Assembly (NCBI GenBank): GCA_027214125.1
Contig: JAPWHF010000017.1
Location: forward strand, 1-64,000
Source: Zoogloeaceae bacterium G21618-S1
GTDB taxonomy: Bacteria; Pseudomonadota; Gammaproteobacteria; Burkholderiales; Rhodocyclaceae
DNA: 64,000 nt
Reading direction: 5' to 3'
Below the pieces are notes generated by a model. It saw only the letters and a list, made by a program, of their open reading frames with translations. It did no database searches and was not told the origin of the DNA. Made by a program: the position numbers and the translations under genes. Positions 33,341-42,401 of this stretch are shown in pieces. Positions within the stretch are counted from its first letter, which is position 1. Every line of letters starts with the position of its first letter.

Positions 33341-34284
33341 AATCAATTTTGATTACCGGCATCGGGGGCGATATTGCGCAAGGCGTTGCGACCATACTCA
33401 GGTCGCAGTGGCCCTCGTGCCGGCTGTATGGAACGGATACACATACGCAGCATGGCGGGCGTCTGTTCGTTGACGCGTTTTTCATCCTGCCGTCGGCAAG
33501 CGATCCGGCCTATGTCGGCGCGGTGCGTGACCTGCTCGACGCACACCAGATCGAAGCGTTTCTGCCCATGTCCGAGCCGGAACTGGACGTGCTCGGCGGA
33601 TTGCTCGAGGAGCTCGGGCCGTCCCGCTGCGTGGCGGCGGGCGCGTCGGTCATTGCGGCAGGGCTCGACAAGTTGGCCACGGTCGAGGCGATGCGGCGCT
33701 TTGGGTTGCCCGCGCCGTGGACGGTGGCCGTGAGTGAGGGCGAGCCGCGCGCCTTTCCGTGCATTCTGAAAAGCCGTTTTGGCTCCGGTTCGCGGGCAGT
33801 ATTCATCGTTCGCGACACGGCAGAAGCGGCATACCTGGCCCAGAGGCATCCCCAGGCGATTTATCAGGAGTTGCTTGAGCCGGCCGACCGAGAGGTGACC
33901 TGCGCGGTCTATCGCACTCGCGACGGGCGCACTGCCAGCCTGTTGATGCTCCGGCGGTTGACCGGTGGCTTCACCGGCTGGGCGCAGGTGATCGAGGATG
34001 CGGAAACATCGCGCGTGTGCGAGGTGCTCGCAGAAAAGCTGAATCTGCGAGGCAGCATGAATGTGCAGTTGCGCCTGACCGACCAGGGGCCGAGGGTATT
34101 TGAGATCAACCCCCGCTTCTCGTCTACGGTGTTGATGCGCCATCGCCTGGGCTTCACCGATGCGGTGTGGGCGTTCGAGGAGCTTCAGGGGAACAGCGTT
34201 CGTTTCCCCGAAATTGCGGCGGGTCAGGTGATGGTGCGCATTCAGGAAGCCGCGGTCATCAAGGATTCGGGATTGGGAGCATGA
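33337..34284 (+). CDS. ATP-grasp family ligase of the pseudaminic acid block
   Basis: A 315-residue ATP-grasp protein. It has an N-terminal pre-ATP-grasp Rossmann-like part (ILITGIGGDIAQGVATILR), AGLDKLATVEAMRRFGLPAP, the ATP-binding FPCILKSRFGSGSRAVF, and the metal-binding close of VFEINPRFSSTVLMRH. ATP-grasp enzymes make acyl-phosphate intermediates and amide or ester bonds. Members of this carbamoyl-phosphate-synthase-like group are frequent beside pseI, where they may attach an amino acid or other acid to the amino groups of the sugar. It overlaps both neighbours by ATGA. Confidence 0.8.
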   Translation: MKSILITGIGGDIAQGVATILRSQWPSCRLYGTDTHTQHGGRLFVDAFFILPSASDPAYVGAVRDLLDAHQIEAFLPMSEPELDVLGGLLEELGPSRCVAAGASVIAAGLDKLATVEAMRRFGLPAPWTVAVSEGEPRAFPCILKSRFGSGSRAVFIVRDTAEAAYLAQRHPQAIYQELLEPADREVTCAVYRTRDGRTASLLMLRRLTGGFTGWAQVIEDAETSRVCEVLAEKLNLRGSMNVQLRLTDQGPRVFEINPRFSSTVLMRHRLGFTDAVWAFEELQGNSVRFPEIAAGQVMVRIQEAAVIKDSGLGA

Positions 34285-35333
34285 GCATGATCAGTATTGC
34301 AGGGCGCAGGATCGGCCAGGGCGAGAGCCCGTTCATCATTGCGGAGATGTCCGGTAATCACAACCAGTCCCTTGACAGGGCGCTGGAGATTGTCGATGCG
34401 GCAGCGAAGGCAGGGGCGCATGGGTTGAAGATACAGACCTATACCCCCGATACGATGACGATTGATCTGGACGAGCGCGAGTTTCATATTTCGGACAGCA
34501 AGAGTCTGTGGGCGGGTTCGTCCTTGTACAAGCTCTATGGCGAGGCATCTACGCCGTGGGCGTGGCATCAACCGATTTTCGATCGCGCCCGGGCGCTCGG
34601 CATGATCCCGTTCAGCTCGCCCTTCGATGAGACGGCGGTCGATTTTCTGGAGTCGCTGAATGTCCCTTGCTACAAGATCGCTTCGTTTGAAAACACCGAT
34701 GTTCAGCTGATCAGACGCGTCGCCGCAACGGGCAAGCCGCTGATCATCTCGACGGGGATGGCGACAGCGGCCGAACTTGACGAGAGCGTGCGGGCGGCGC
34801 GCGAGGCGGGCTGCCGCGATCTGATCCTGCTCAAGTGTACGAGCACGTATCCGGCAACGGCCGAGAACACGAACATCCGGACGATTCCGCACATGCGCGA
34901 GTTGTTCGGCTGTGAGGTGGGGCTGTCGGATCATACGATGGGGTCCGGGGTGTCCGTCGCCAGTGTTGCCCTTGGGGCCACGGTGATCGAGAAGCACTTC
35001 ACCCTGTGTCGCGCCGACGGCGGCGTCGACAGCGCCTTTTCCATCGAGCCGGCCGAGCTGACCGACCTGGTTGAGGCCACGGAGCGCGCCTGGCAGGCGC
35101 TTGGCAGCGTGAGCTACGGCGCCACGGAGGCGGAGCGAAAATCGCTTCAGTATCGCCGTTCACTGTATGTCGTTGAAGCCGTGGCGGCCGGGCAGGTGCT
35201 GACGCGCGAGAATGTCCGCGCCATTCGCCCCGGGCTTGGGCTGCCCACGAAATATCTCGAAGTGCTACTCGGCAAGCGGGTCGCCCGCGATGTGGCGCGC
35301 GGCACGGCGCTGACATGGGATCTGATCGAATGA
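34281..35333 (+). CDS. pseI: Pseudaminic acid synthase
   Basis: A 350-residue NeuB-family enzyme condensing phosphoenolpyruvate with 6-deoxy-AltdiNAc to form pseudaminic acid. ATG 34281 (overlapping the preceding stop) is the natural start. It has FIIAEMSGNHNQSLDRAL at the front, DSKSLWAGSSLYKLYGEA (PseI-type), IASFENTDVQLI, LLKCTSTYPATAENTN, GLSDHTMGSG, VIEKHFTL and a C-terminal SAF domain (RSLYVVEAVAAGQVLTRENV). All synthase motifs are intact, unlike the homologue at 27.3 kb. Confidence 0.93.
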   Translation: MSMISIAGRRIGQGESPFIIAEMSGNHNQSLDRALEIVDAAAKAGAHGLKIQTYTPDTMTIDLDEREFHISDSKSLWAGSSLYKLYGEASTPWAWHQPIFDRARALGMIPFSSPFDETAVDFLESLNVPCYKIASFENTDVQLIRRVAATGKPLIISTGMATAAELDESVRAAREAGCRDLILLKCTSTYPATAENTNIRTIPHMRELFGCEVGLSDHTMGSGVSVASVALGATVIEKHFTLCRADGGVDSAFSIEPAELTDLVEATERAWQALGSVSYGATEAERKSLQYRRSLYVVEAVAAGQVLTRENVRAIRPGLGLPTKYLEVLLGKRVARDVARGTALTWDLIE

Positions 35334-35863
35334 CGCCTGAGGTGAGCTTGCCGATCGATGGCGGATTCCTTCGCCCCCTGGTCGAGGCGGACGTCCATCA
35401 AGGCTACGTCGATGGCCTGAACGACCCGCAGGTGAATCGCTATCTGGATGGCGTCAAGGCGAGCGTGCAGACGGTTCAGTCGGTGTGTGATTTTGTCATT
35501 GCCGACCAGCGCTCACCCTCATCCGTGTTGTGGGGCATCTGGACGCATGAGAGTGCTCACCATGTGGGGACCGTCAGGCTGCATGGCGTCGAGCATCGGC
35601 ATGGTACGGCGCATATCGGCATCTGCCTCTTCGACCCGCGCTGCTGGGGGCGGGGCCTGGGCGCTGCTGCCATCGGCGCGGTAACGCGCTGGGCGATTGA
35701 CGCGCTCGGGCTACGATGGATCGAAGCCGGCGCCTATGAAGCCAATGTGGCATCGCAGCGCGCTTTTCTGTCGGCCGGCTATGCGTGGGTGTTCGACATT
35801 CCTGGCAAGTACCTGTTCGAAGGTGCTCCGACAACGGTGAAGGTCTACGCCGCTCGTGCCTGA
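35330..35863 (+). CDS. GNAT N-acetyltransferase, PseH-like
   Basis: A 177-residue RimJ/RimL-type GNAT. PseH acetylates the 4-amino group made by PseC. ATG 35330 overlaps the pseI stop (ATGA). The acetyl-CoA motif is RCWGRGLGAAAIGAVTRWA (~residues 100-118), with ANVASQRAFLSAGY as the C-terminal signature. Context between pseI and the glycan genes makes the PseH role likely. Sequence alone does not prove the sugar substrate. Confidence 0.82.
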   Translation: MTPEVSLPIDGGFLRPLVEADVHQGYVDGLNDPQVNRYLDGVKASVQTVQSVCDFVIADQRSPSSVLWGIWTHESAHHVGTVRLHGVEHRHGTAHIGICLFDPRCWGRGLGAAAIGAVTRWAIDALGLRWIEAGAYEANVASQRAFLSAGYAWVFDIPGKYLFEGAPTTVKVYAARA

Positions 35864-35923
35864 TTCAGGGGCGTGCGCGCGACATCGACTTTCGTGCCGG
35901 CCCCGCATGTGAATTCCTCAGTT

Positions 35924-37561
35924 ATGTTCGATTTTCTTTCCCTGATCCCCGGCACCCCCGCGTGGCGCCGCAAGCGCCTGCGGACCACGATGCGCGGTTA
36001 CCGTGTGCTGAAGGCCTCGTCGCGGCTGGGGGTGATCGGCGAGATCAAGCATGATCTGACTGAAGCGCCGATTCGCGACTGTGCGGGCAAGTTCAGCGTG
36101 GCTGTCTTGGGGGCCGCCGCCGGTTCGGCCGATCTGGCGCTGCGACAGTATCTGCTGATCCAGCTTGGTGGCGTGAATCTGAATCGCACGCTGCTGATGG
36201 CTGCCGCGAATCCCCGAAAAAGCATTGCCTATCCCATGCCGCGCGATTGGCGACGGATTGTCGAGCAGCATGGGTTCCGGGTGTCCGAATGGCGGTGCGC
36301 GCTCTACTGGAGCGCTTATGTTTTCGGAATGTGGGGTTACGGCACGATCCGAACATTCCGGATCATGCTCGAAGGGCTCCGGTTCGGCGCGACGCGCAAG
36401 CGTGATGGATCGCGCTATGCCTACTTCCTTGATCTGTCGGCGGCCAACTTGCCGTCGAGCGCTGAGCGGCCAAGTCATGATGTCGTGTCCTGGTACGCGC
36501 AGTGGTCCGGCCGGAATCCGGCGATATCCGCCGTCAGGCATGGTGTGCTCAGTGCGCCCCGGATCGAGGTGGCGGGTCTGGATGTCTCGCCGCAGAAAAG
36601 CCCGCTGCCCCCCTTGGCGGGCAGCCGGGAAATCAGCGCCTATCTGCGCTGGAGTCTTGCCGCCATTGTGCGGTCGGCGTTTGACGCACTGCGTGGGCGG
36701 TGGTGGCATGCGGTGATGCTGAGCCATGCCGCGGTTGCGGCCCAGGCGCGCCATGTGCCCGACGACATCCTCGCGACGACATATTTGTTCCACAACAGCG
36801 GCTGGATCTACCGCCCCCTGTGGACGTATGAGGCAGAGCGCAAGGGCAGCGAGATCGTGATGTATTTCTACTCGACCAACAGCGAGCCGTTCAAGCGTGC
36901 AGACGGTTATCCGCCGATGTACTACGGCTACCGCGCGATGAACTGGCCGCGCTATCTGGTGTGGGACGATTATCAGGCCGATTTCGTTTGCCGGGCGACG
37001 GCGGGGGCCGCGCAGCATGACGTGGTCGGCCCGATCTGGTTTCAGGGGCATGCCGAGGATGTGCCTGAGGCACCCGGCTTTTCGGTTGCGGTCTTCGACG
37101 TCACGCCGACCCGGTCGTCGTGGTATCGCATCCTTGGGCTCGATACCGAATTCTATGTTTCAGAAACCGTGAACGCGTTCCTGGAGCATGTCTGGCAAGC
37201 GGCATCGCAGCATCAGGGGCGAATGCTGTGGAAACGAAAGCGGAACATCGGGCGCACCGCGCATCCGCGATACCGCGCCTGCGCCGAGCGCCTCGGTACT
37301 GCGGACAACGTCGTGCTGGTCGATCCGGCCGTGTCGGCGATGAAGGTGATCGAGGCGGCGACCGTCACGATATCGCTGCCGTTTACCTCGACGGCATTGC
37401 TGGCACGACAGATGGGAAAGCCGTCCGCCTTTTACGATCCGACGGGTTCGGTGCAAGCCGATGACCGCGCAGCCCATGGCATTCCGGTCCTGTCGGGGCC
37501 GGCTGAGCTGGATGCCTGGTTGCGGGCCCAGCGTCAGGGCGATCGCCCCTCACAAAGGTGA
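35924..37561 (+). CDS. PFTS-motif surface polysaccharide biosynthesis protein (putative transferase)
   Basis: A 545-residue cytoplasmic protein from ATG 35924; in-frame GTG codons at 35873 and 35909 are alternatives and no start has a good ribosome-binding site. It contains TISLPFTSTALLARQMGKPS followed by AFYDPTG near the C-terminus. This is the signature of a poorly characterised polysaccharide-locus family (PFTS motif) with a GT-B/KpsS-like C-terminal half. The middle has TYLFHNSGWIYRPLWTYEA and EIVMYFYSTNSEP. It shares general architecture with the 650-residue protein at 45.6 kb. It may be the transferase that uses a CMP-sugar acid from this locus. The function is unproven. Confidence 0.72.
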   Translation: MFDFLSLIPGTPAWRRKRLRTTMRGYRVLKASSRLGVIGEIKHDLTEAPIRDCAGKFSVAVLGAAAGSADLALRQYLLIQLGGVNLNRTLLMAAANPRKSIAYPMPRDWRRIVEQHGFRVSEWRCALYWSAYVFGMWGYGTIRTFRIMLEGLRFGATRKRDGSRYAYFLDLSAANLPSSAERPSHDVVSWYAQWSGRNPAISAVRHGVLSAPRIEVAGLDVSPQKSPLPPLAGSREISAYLRWSLAAIVRSAFDALRGRWWHAVMLSHAAVAAQARHVPDDILATTYLFHNSGWIYRPLWTYEAERKGSEIVMYFYSTNSEPFKRADGYPPMYYGYRAMNWPRYLVWDDYQADFVCRATAGAAQHDVVGPIWFQGHAEDVPEAPGFSVAVFDVTPTRSSWYRILGLDTEFYVSETVNAFLEHVWQAASQHQGRMLWKRKRNIGRTAHPRYRACAERLGTADNVVLVDPAVSAMKVIEAATVTISLPFTSTALLARQMGKPSAFYDPTGSVQADDRAAHGIPVLSGPAELDAWLRAQRQGDRPSQR

Positions 37562-37569
37562 GCACCGGG

Positions 37570-38238
37570 ATGCATGTGATTCAGTTCAGTCCGAAAGAAT
37601 GGGCGCTACGGTCTGCCCGGTTGATTCAGGGTGCCGTTAGGGCTGTTTGCCGCCAGGGGGGCGACTGCGCGGTCATGCTGACCGGTGGCCGGAGCGCAGA
37701 GCGCCTGTACCGAGCCTGGCAGGAGCTGCCGGATTTCGACCAGTTGCGCGGCATAAGCTTCTTTTTCGGCGACGAACGTTGCGTGCAGCCCGACGATCCA
37801 GACAGCAACTACGGGCTGGCCATGCGCACGCTGTTCGCCCGGGGTGTGCCGTCTGGCTGCTCGGTGATCCGCATGGCGGCGGAAGACCCGGACCGTGAGG
37901 GCGCGTGTTTGCACTATGAGGGCCGCTTGCCGAGTAAAATCGACGTTTTGTTGCTGGGCGTGGGTGAGGACGGACATATCGCCTCGCTGTTTCCGGGGGG
38001 AGAAGCCCTCGACGAACACACGCGGAAGGTCGTCGCCGTTATCGGCACCAAGGCGCCCAGAGTGCGGCTGACCGTGACGCCACGGGTGATCGCGCATGCC
38101 TCGTCAGTCTTTGTGCTTGCCAACGGCGAGGCGAAAGCCGCTGTGCTGCGGCGGGTCGTTGACGAGGCAGACAATTCGCATGTGTTGCCGGCATGCCTGG
38201 TGAGTCATGCCACCTGGCTGCTGGACACGCCTTTTTGA
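37570..38238 (+). CDS. 6-phosphogluconolactonase/glucosamine-6-phosphate isomerase family protein
   Basis: A 222-residue homologue of the Pgl/NagB family: AVMLTGGRSAERLYRAW (phosphosugar loop), ISFFFGDERCVQPDDPDSNY, VLLLGVGEDGHIASLFPG (catalytic GxGxDGHxASLFPG of 6-phosphogluconolactonases), and RLTVTPRVI. ATG 37570 is chosen because GGTGA lies 9 nt upstream; GTG 37558 is an alternative. The active-site block is canonical for lactonases, yet it lies inside a glycan locus without zwf or edd. It may open a sugar-acid lactone in this pathway. Confidence 0.85.
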   Translation: MHVIQFSPKEWALRSARLIQGAVRAVCRQGGDCAVMLTGGRSAERLYRAWQELPDFDQLRGISFFFGDERCVQPDDPDSNYGLAMRTLFARGVPSGCSVIRMAAEDPDREGACLHYEGRLPSKIDVLLLGVGEDGHIASLFPGGEALDEHTRKVVAVIGTKAPRVRLTVTPRVIAHASSVFVLANGEAKAAVLRRVVDEADNSHVLPACLVSHATWLLDTPF

Positions 38239-38272
38239 TGAGAAATCCGATGTTGATTGACAGGAAGTGCAG

Positions 38273-39259
38273 ATGGCAAGAGTCCTGATCACCACCGTTC
38301 CGTTCGGGGACAAGAACGATCTGCCTATCCGGCAACTTGAGGCGAACGGAATCGAGTATCTGATCAATCCGCTTGGCCGCAAGCTCAAGGAAGACGAACT
38401 CGCCGGGATGGTGAGCGACGTCGAGGTATTGATTGCCGGCACGGAGCCAATCACCGCGAAGGTGATGGCAAATGCGCCGCGATTGAAGCTGATTTCCCGT
38501 GTGGGCATAGGGCTGGACAGCGTGGACCTGATGGCTGCCGAGCAGCGCGGCATCAAGGTGAGCTATACCCCCGATGCCCCGGCGCCGGCAGTGGCCGAGC
38601 TGACGATTGGTCTGATGTTTTCGCTGATGCGATCGATCCATGTCGCCAATGCCCGGATGCATCAGGGCGAGTGGCAGCGCTTCTTCGGCCGGCGCCTGGC
38701 TGATCTCACGATCGGCATTGTCGGTGCGGGGCGGATCGGCGGGCGCGTGCTGCAGCAACTTGCGGCGCTGGGGGCCGGCCGCCTGCTCGTGAACGACATC
38801 AATCCCACCGCCTGCGGGCTCGATGGCATCGCGGCTGTCGAGCAGGTGGATAAGGACGTCATTTACCAGGCGTCGGATATTGTCAGCCTGCATGTTCCGC
38901 TGACCGCGCAGACGAAAAACATGGTTCGCCGTGAGCATCTTTTATCGATGAAGCCGGATGCGATGATCATCAACACGGCACGCGGTGGTGTCATCAATGA
39001 AGACGAGCTCGCCGACGTACTTGCGTCGGGTCATCTGGCTGGTGCCGCCGTGGACGTGTTCTGTGAGGAGCCCTACCAGGGCCGCCTGGCGTCGATCGAG
39101 CGGTGTTTGCTGACGTCGCACATGGGGTCGATGTCGATCGATTGCCGCACGCGCATGGAGATCGAGGCGACCGAGGAAGCGATACGGTATTTGACCGGAC
39201 AAGCACTTGAAGGCCTGGTGCCCGAGGGGGAATTCCAGGTTCAGCGGGAGGGGCTCTGA
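38273..39259 (+). CDS. D-isomer 2-hydroxyacid dehydrogenase (phosphoglycerate dehydrogenase-like)
   Basis: A 328-residue NAD-dependent dehydrogenase. AGGAA lies 6 nt before ATG 38273, which is preferred over GTG 38267. It has LISRVGIGLDSVDLMAAEQRG, the Rossmann motif IGIVGAGRIGGRVLQQL, catalytic Arg in IINTARGGVINED, Glu in VDVFCEEPY, and His in LTSHMGS. It lacks the regulatory ACT domain of SerA. It would oxidise or reduce a 2-hydroxy/2-keto acid, consistent with a sugar-acid route shared with the lactonase-like and aldolase genes. Confidence 0.85.
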   Translation: MARVLITTVPFGDKNDLPIRQLEANGIEYLINPLGRKLKEDELAGMVSDVEVLIAGTEPITAKVMANAPRLKLISRVGIGLDSVDLMAAEQRGIKVSYTPDAPAPAVAELTIGLMFSLMRSIHVANARMHQGEWQRFFGRRLADLTIGIVGAGRIGGRVLQQLAALGAGRLLVNDINPTACGLDGIAAVEQVDKDVIYQASDIVSLHVPLTAQTKNMVRREHLLSMKPDAMIINTARGGVINEDELADVLASGHLAGAAVDVFCEEPYQGRLASIERCLLTSHMGSMSIDCRTRMEIEATEEAIRYLTGQALEGLVPEGEFQVQREGL

Positions 39260-39260
39260 G

Positions 39261-40151
39261 ATGGCGCGGGTATGTGTGATTGGGGGTTCCGGATTTCTTG
39301 GCAGCCACGTGGCCGATGCGCTCTGCGCGGCGGGGCATTGTGTCTCGATCTATGATCGCCGGCCTTCGCCGTGGTTGCGGCCTGGCCAGGAAATGGTGGT
39401 CGGCGACCTGCTCGATGCGGAAAAACTGTCGGCGGCAATCGCCGGCTGTGAGTATGTCTATAACTTTGCGGCCCTGGCGGACCTGAACGAGGCCCTGGGC
39501 AAGCCGCTCGACACCATTCGCATCAACGTGCTTGGCAATGCGAATGTGCTCGAGGCGTGCCGGCAGAGCGGCGTCCGGCGGTTCATGTACGCCAGCACGG
39601 TGTACGTCTATAGCCGTGAGGGCAGCTTCTATCGTTGCAGCAAGCAGTCGGCTGAGCACTACGTCGAGGAGTATCAGGCGGCCTATGGGCTCGACTACAC
39701 GGTGTTGCGCTACGGTTCGCTGTACGGCCCGAGGTCGGATGAGCAGAACGGTCTGTGGCGCATCGTCAATGAGGCGCTGACGACGGGCCGGATCCGCTAT
39801 GCGGGCAGTGCCGAAGCGATGCGCGAATACATTCATGTAGAGGATGCGGCCCGCGCCAGTGTCGCAGCGCTCGGCGAAGAATTCAGGAACCAGCATGTCG
39901 TCCTGACCGGGCAGGAACCGATGCGGGTGATGGACCTGCTGAAGATGCTGGCCGAGATTCTTGGCATGCCCCAGGCGGTGGAGTTCGAGGAAACCGAATA
40001 CGCCGGGCATTACGTCAGGACGCCCTACGCCTATCAGCCCAAGCTTGGCCGTAAGTATGTGCCGCCCATGCATGTCGATCTGGGGCAGGGGCTGTTGCAG
40101 CTGATCGGCGAAGTGCAGAACGGCATTTCGAATGAGGGGAACAAAGCGTGA
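39261..40151 (+). CDS. NAD-dependent epimerase/dehydratase (SDR)
   Basis: A 296-residue extended SDR, ATG 39261 one base after the preceding stop. It has VIGGSGFLGSHVADAL, YNFAALADLNEALGKPL (typical of UDP-hexose/heptose SDRs), YASTVYVY, YRCSKQSAE (YxxxK) and LRYGSLYGPR. It is probably an epimerase, reductase or dehydratase acting on a nucleotide sugar; the substrate is not visible. The next gene overlaps it by GTGA. Confidence 0.82.
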   Translation: MARVCVIGGSGFLGSHVADALCAAGHCVSIYDRRPSPWLRPGQEMVVGDLLDAEKLSAAIAGCEYVYNFAALADLNEALGKPLDTIRINVLGNANVLEACRQSGVRRFMYASTVYVYSREGSFYRCSKQSAEHYVEEYQAAYGLDYTVLRYGSLYGPRSDEQNGLWRIVNEALTTGRIRYAGSAEAMREYIHVEDAARASVAALGEEFRNQHVVLTGQEPMRVMDLLKMLAEILGMPQAVEFEETEYAGHYVRTPYAYQPKLGRKYVPPMHVDLGQGLLQLIGEVQNGISNEGNKA

Positions 40152-41002
40152 AAGCCCAGTTGAAGCAGGCCCTGAAAGGGGCCATACGATATTCGCTCGC
40201 TACCGGCGGACGAACCCAGGTTGGCCGATATGTCTTCAAGCAGATTCTGGACACGTCGATGGAGGAGGTCCGCGAGCTTGTGCACGAGGGCGTTCAACTC
40301 CGCTTTGCCACCCCCAATGCGCTGTGTGACTGGCGTGCGCAGACGTTCTCCACGAAGGAGCCGGAAACTCTCGCATGGATCGATGCGATTCCCGAGGGGG
40401 CGGTTGTCTGGGATGTGGGCGCCAATATCGGTTTGTATGCCGTCTATGCGGCGGCGCGGCGCAAGTGCCGGGTGTGGGCGTTCGAGCCGTCGGTGTTCAA
40501 TCTTGAGTTGTTGGCGAGAAACGTGCACCTGAACGGGCTCGTCTCCCAGGTGTGCATCGTTCCATTTGCCTTGAGCAATGCCGTCGGATCCAACACGCTG
40601 CGGATGACAACCACGGAGTGGGGCGGTGCGCTGTCTACGTTCGGCGAGGCGTATGGCTGGGATGGTGAGGCGATCAAGCGCGTGTTCGAGTTCCAGACGA
40701 TGGGGCTGCCGATGGATGCGGCGCGCGATCTGCTGGGAATTCCACAACCCGATTTCGTCAAAATGGACGTCGACGGTATCGAGCATCTGATCCTGTCGGG
40801 AGGCGCCTCCGTACTTCAGGCGGTCAAGGAAGTCCTGATTGAGGTGAATGACGACTTCAGGGAGCAGGCGGAGGGCTGTGAGCGACTGCTCAAGGCCGCC
40901 GGTTTGACGATGAAGCACAAGCTCCATTCAGAGATGATCGATAACTCGACGACCGGTTTCCAGAATACCTATAACCAGATCTGGGTGCGAGAGCCGTCTT
41001 GA
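40148..41002 (+). CDS. FkbM-family methyltransferase
   Basis: A 284-residue FkbM-type SAM-dependent O-methyltransferase. It has VVWDVGANIGLYAVYAAARR (motif I), VWAFEPSVFNLELLARNV, and PDFVKMDVDGIEHLILSGG with LIEVND, all characteristic of the FkbM family. GTG 40148 overlaps the previous stop. Such enzymes methylate sugar hydroxyls in surface glycans. Confidence 0.88.
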   Translation: MKAQLKQALKGAIRYSLATGGRTQVGRYVFKQILDTSMEEVRELVHEGVQLRFATPNALCDWRAQTFSTKEPETLAWIDAIPEGAVVWDVGANIGLYAVYAAARRKCRVWAFEPSVFNLELLARNVHLNGLVSQVCIVPFALSNAVGSNTLRMTTTEWGGALSTFGEAYGWDGEAIKRVFEFQTMGLPMDAARDLLGIPQPDFVKMDVDGIEHLILSGGASVLQAVKEVLIEVNDDFREQAEGCERLLKAAGLTMKHKLHSEMIDNSTTGFQNTYNQIWVREPS

Positions 41003-41634
41003 TTGATGCGTTGATCCGGGCGCGGCTGGTGTTTTGGGATTTCGATGGCGTCATCAAGGAATCCGTGGTGGTCAAGACGGAAGCCTTTGTGCAGTTGTTC
41101 TCGCCCTTCGGCGCCGAGGTGGCGGCGCGCGTGCGGGCGCACCATCTGGCGAATGGCGGCATGTCGCGTTTCGAGAAGATCCCGCGCTATCTGGAGTGGG
41201 CTGGCCAGAGCGTGACCGACGCGAGCGTAGATGACTACTGCCAGCGGTTTTCGCAGGCAGTGCTCGGCTGCGTGGTGGCGGCGCCCTGGGTGCCGGGGGT
41301 CGAGTCGTATCTGCGTACCAACCGTCATGGGCAGGAATTTGTGCTGGTCACCGCGACGCCGCAGGGAGAGATCGAGGCGATTTTGCAGGCGATGGATCTG
41401 CACGGCTGCTTCTCGGCCGTTTTTGGCGCACCGACCCGAAAGGGCGATGCGATCCGGCAGGTGCTCACCCATCGCGGTGTGCGCGCGTCGGAAGCGCTGA
41501 TGGTCGGAGACGCGACGGCAGACCTTGAGGCCGCGAGGCAGAACGAAGTGCCCTTTTTGCTGCGCCGGCATGTCGATAATCAGCAGGTATTTCGCGACTA
41601 CGGTGGCGCATTTGTAGAGGATTTTTCCGGATGA
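40999..41634 (+). CDS. HAD-superfamily phosphatase
   Basis: A 211-residue HAD hydrolase. TTG 40999 overlaps the preceding stop (TTGA). Motif I is VFWDFDGVIKES (nucleophile Asp), motif II lies around LVTATPQGE, and motif IV is MVGDATADLEAA, with a helical cap in between. It is similar to beta-phosphoglucomutase/phosphoglycolate-phosphatase-like members. Placed directly before an HpcH/HpaI aldolase, it could dephosphorylate a sugar-acid phosphate as KdsC does for Kdo 8-phosphate. Confidence 0.85.
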   Translation: MIDALIRARLVFWDFDGVIKESVVVKTEAFVQLFSPFGAEVAARVRAHHLANGGMSRFEKIPRYLEWAGQSVTDASVDDYCQRFSQAVLGCVVAAPWVPGVESYLRTNRHGQEFVLVTATPQGEIEAILQAMDLHGCFSAVFGAPTRKGDAIRQVLTHRGVRASEALMVGDATADLEAARQNEVPFLLRRHVDNQQVFRDYGGAFVEDFSG

Positions 41635-42401
41635 TGAACCGCAGGGAAAAAATAGGGGCCATTCGCAAGGCACTGCGCGACGGCAAGGCAAGCATCGGTA
41701 GCTGGATGCAGATCCCCCATCCGTCGATTGCTGAAATTCTGGGGCGCTCGGGCTACGACTGGGTCGCCGTCGACATGGAGCACGGTGCGATCGGCGCCCA
41801 TCAGCTTCCGGATATCTATCGGGCGCTGGAACTGGGCGGCACCTTGCCGATGGCGCGACTGGCGCAGGGCGAAACCAAGGACTGCAAGCAGGCACTTGAT
41901 GCAGGCGCAGGGGGCGTCATCATTCCGATGGTGGAGTCCGCGCAGCAGCTGACGCGGGTGAGGGATGCGTGTCGCTGGCCGCCGGCGGGGTTGAGAGGTG
42001 TGGGCTTTTCGCGAGCGAACCTGTTCGGCGCCGATTTTGACACCTATGCCGAGGAGGCCCAGGCGCCTTTGTTGATCGCGATGATCGAGCATGTCCGTGC
42101 GGTGGAGAACCTTGAGGCCATTCTGGCGGTCGATGGCTTGGATGCGATACTGATCGGTCCGTACGATCTTTCGGCATCAATGGGCTTGACCGGTAAGTTC
42201 ACGGAGCCGGCGTTTGTCGCGGTCATGGAGCGCATTCGCGACGCCTGCCGCACATCGCGCACTCCGTGCGGCATCCACGTCGTTCAGCCCGATCCTGAGC
42301 AGCTTGCGCAGCGCGTTGTGGAGGGGTACCAGTTTCTGGCCTATTCGATCGATGCGGTGTTTCTGAGAGCGTCGGCGACAAACCCGCAGAGCATGTCCTG
42401 A
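41631..42401 (+). CDS. HpcH/HpaI-family class II aldolase
   Basis: A 256-residue metal-dependent aldolase of the HpcH/HpaI (2,4-dihydroxyheptenedioate / 2-keto-3-deoxy-sugar acid) family. It has [20 protein letters not shown], catalytic His in [10 protein letters not shown], Arg in LPMARLAQ, a [15 protein letters not shown] strand, metal-binding Glu in [16 protein letters not shown], and [12 protein letters not shown] with the second metal Asp. These enzymes reversibly join pyruvate to an aldehyde. In a glycan cluster and with a downstream KdsB-like gene, a synthetic role making a 3-deoxy-2-ulosonate is attractive but inferred. ATGA and TGATG junctions flank it. Confidence 0.88.
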   Translation: MMNRREKIGAIRKALRDGKASIGSWMQIPHPSIAEILGRSGYDWVAVDMEHGAIGAHQLPDIYRALELGGTLPMARLAQGETKDCKQALDAGAGGVIIPMVESAQQLTRVRDACRWPPAGLRGVGFSRANLFGADFDTYAEEAQAPLLIAMIEHVRAVENLEAILAVDGLDAILIGPYDLSASMGLTGKFTEPAFVAVMERIRDACRTSRTPCGIHVVQPDPEQLAQRVVEGYQFLAYSIDAVFLRASATNPQSMS

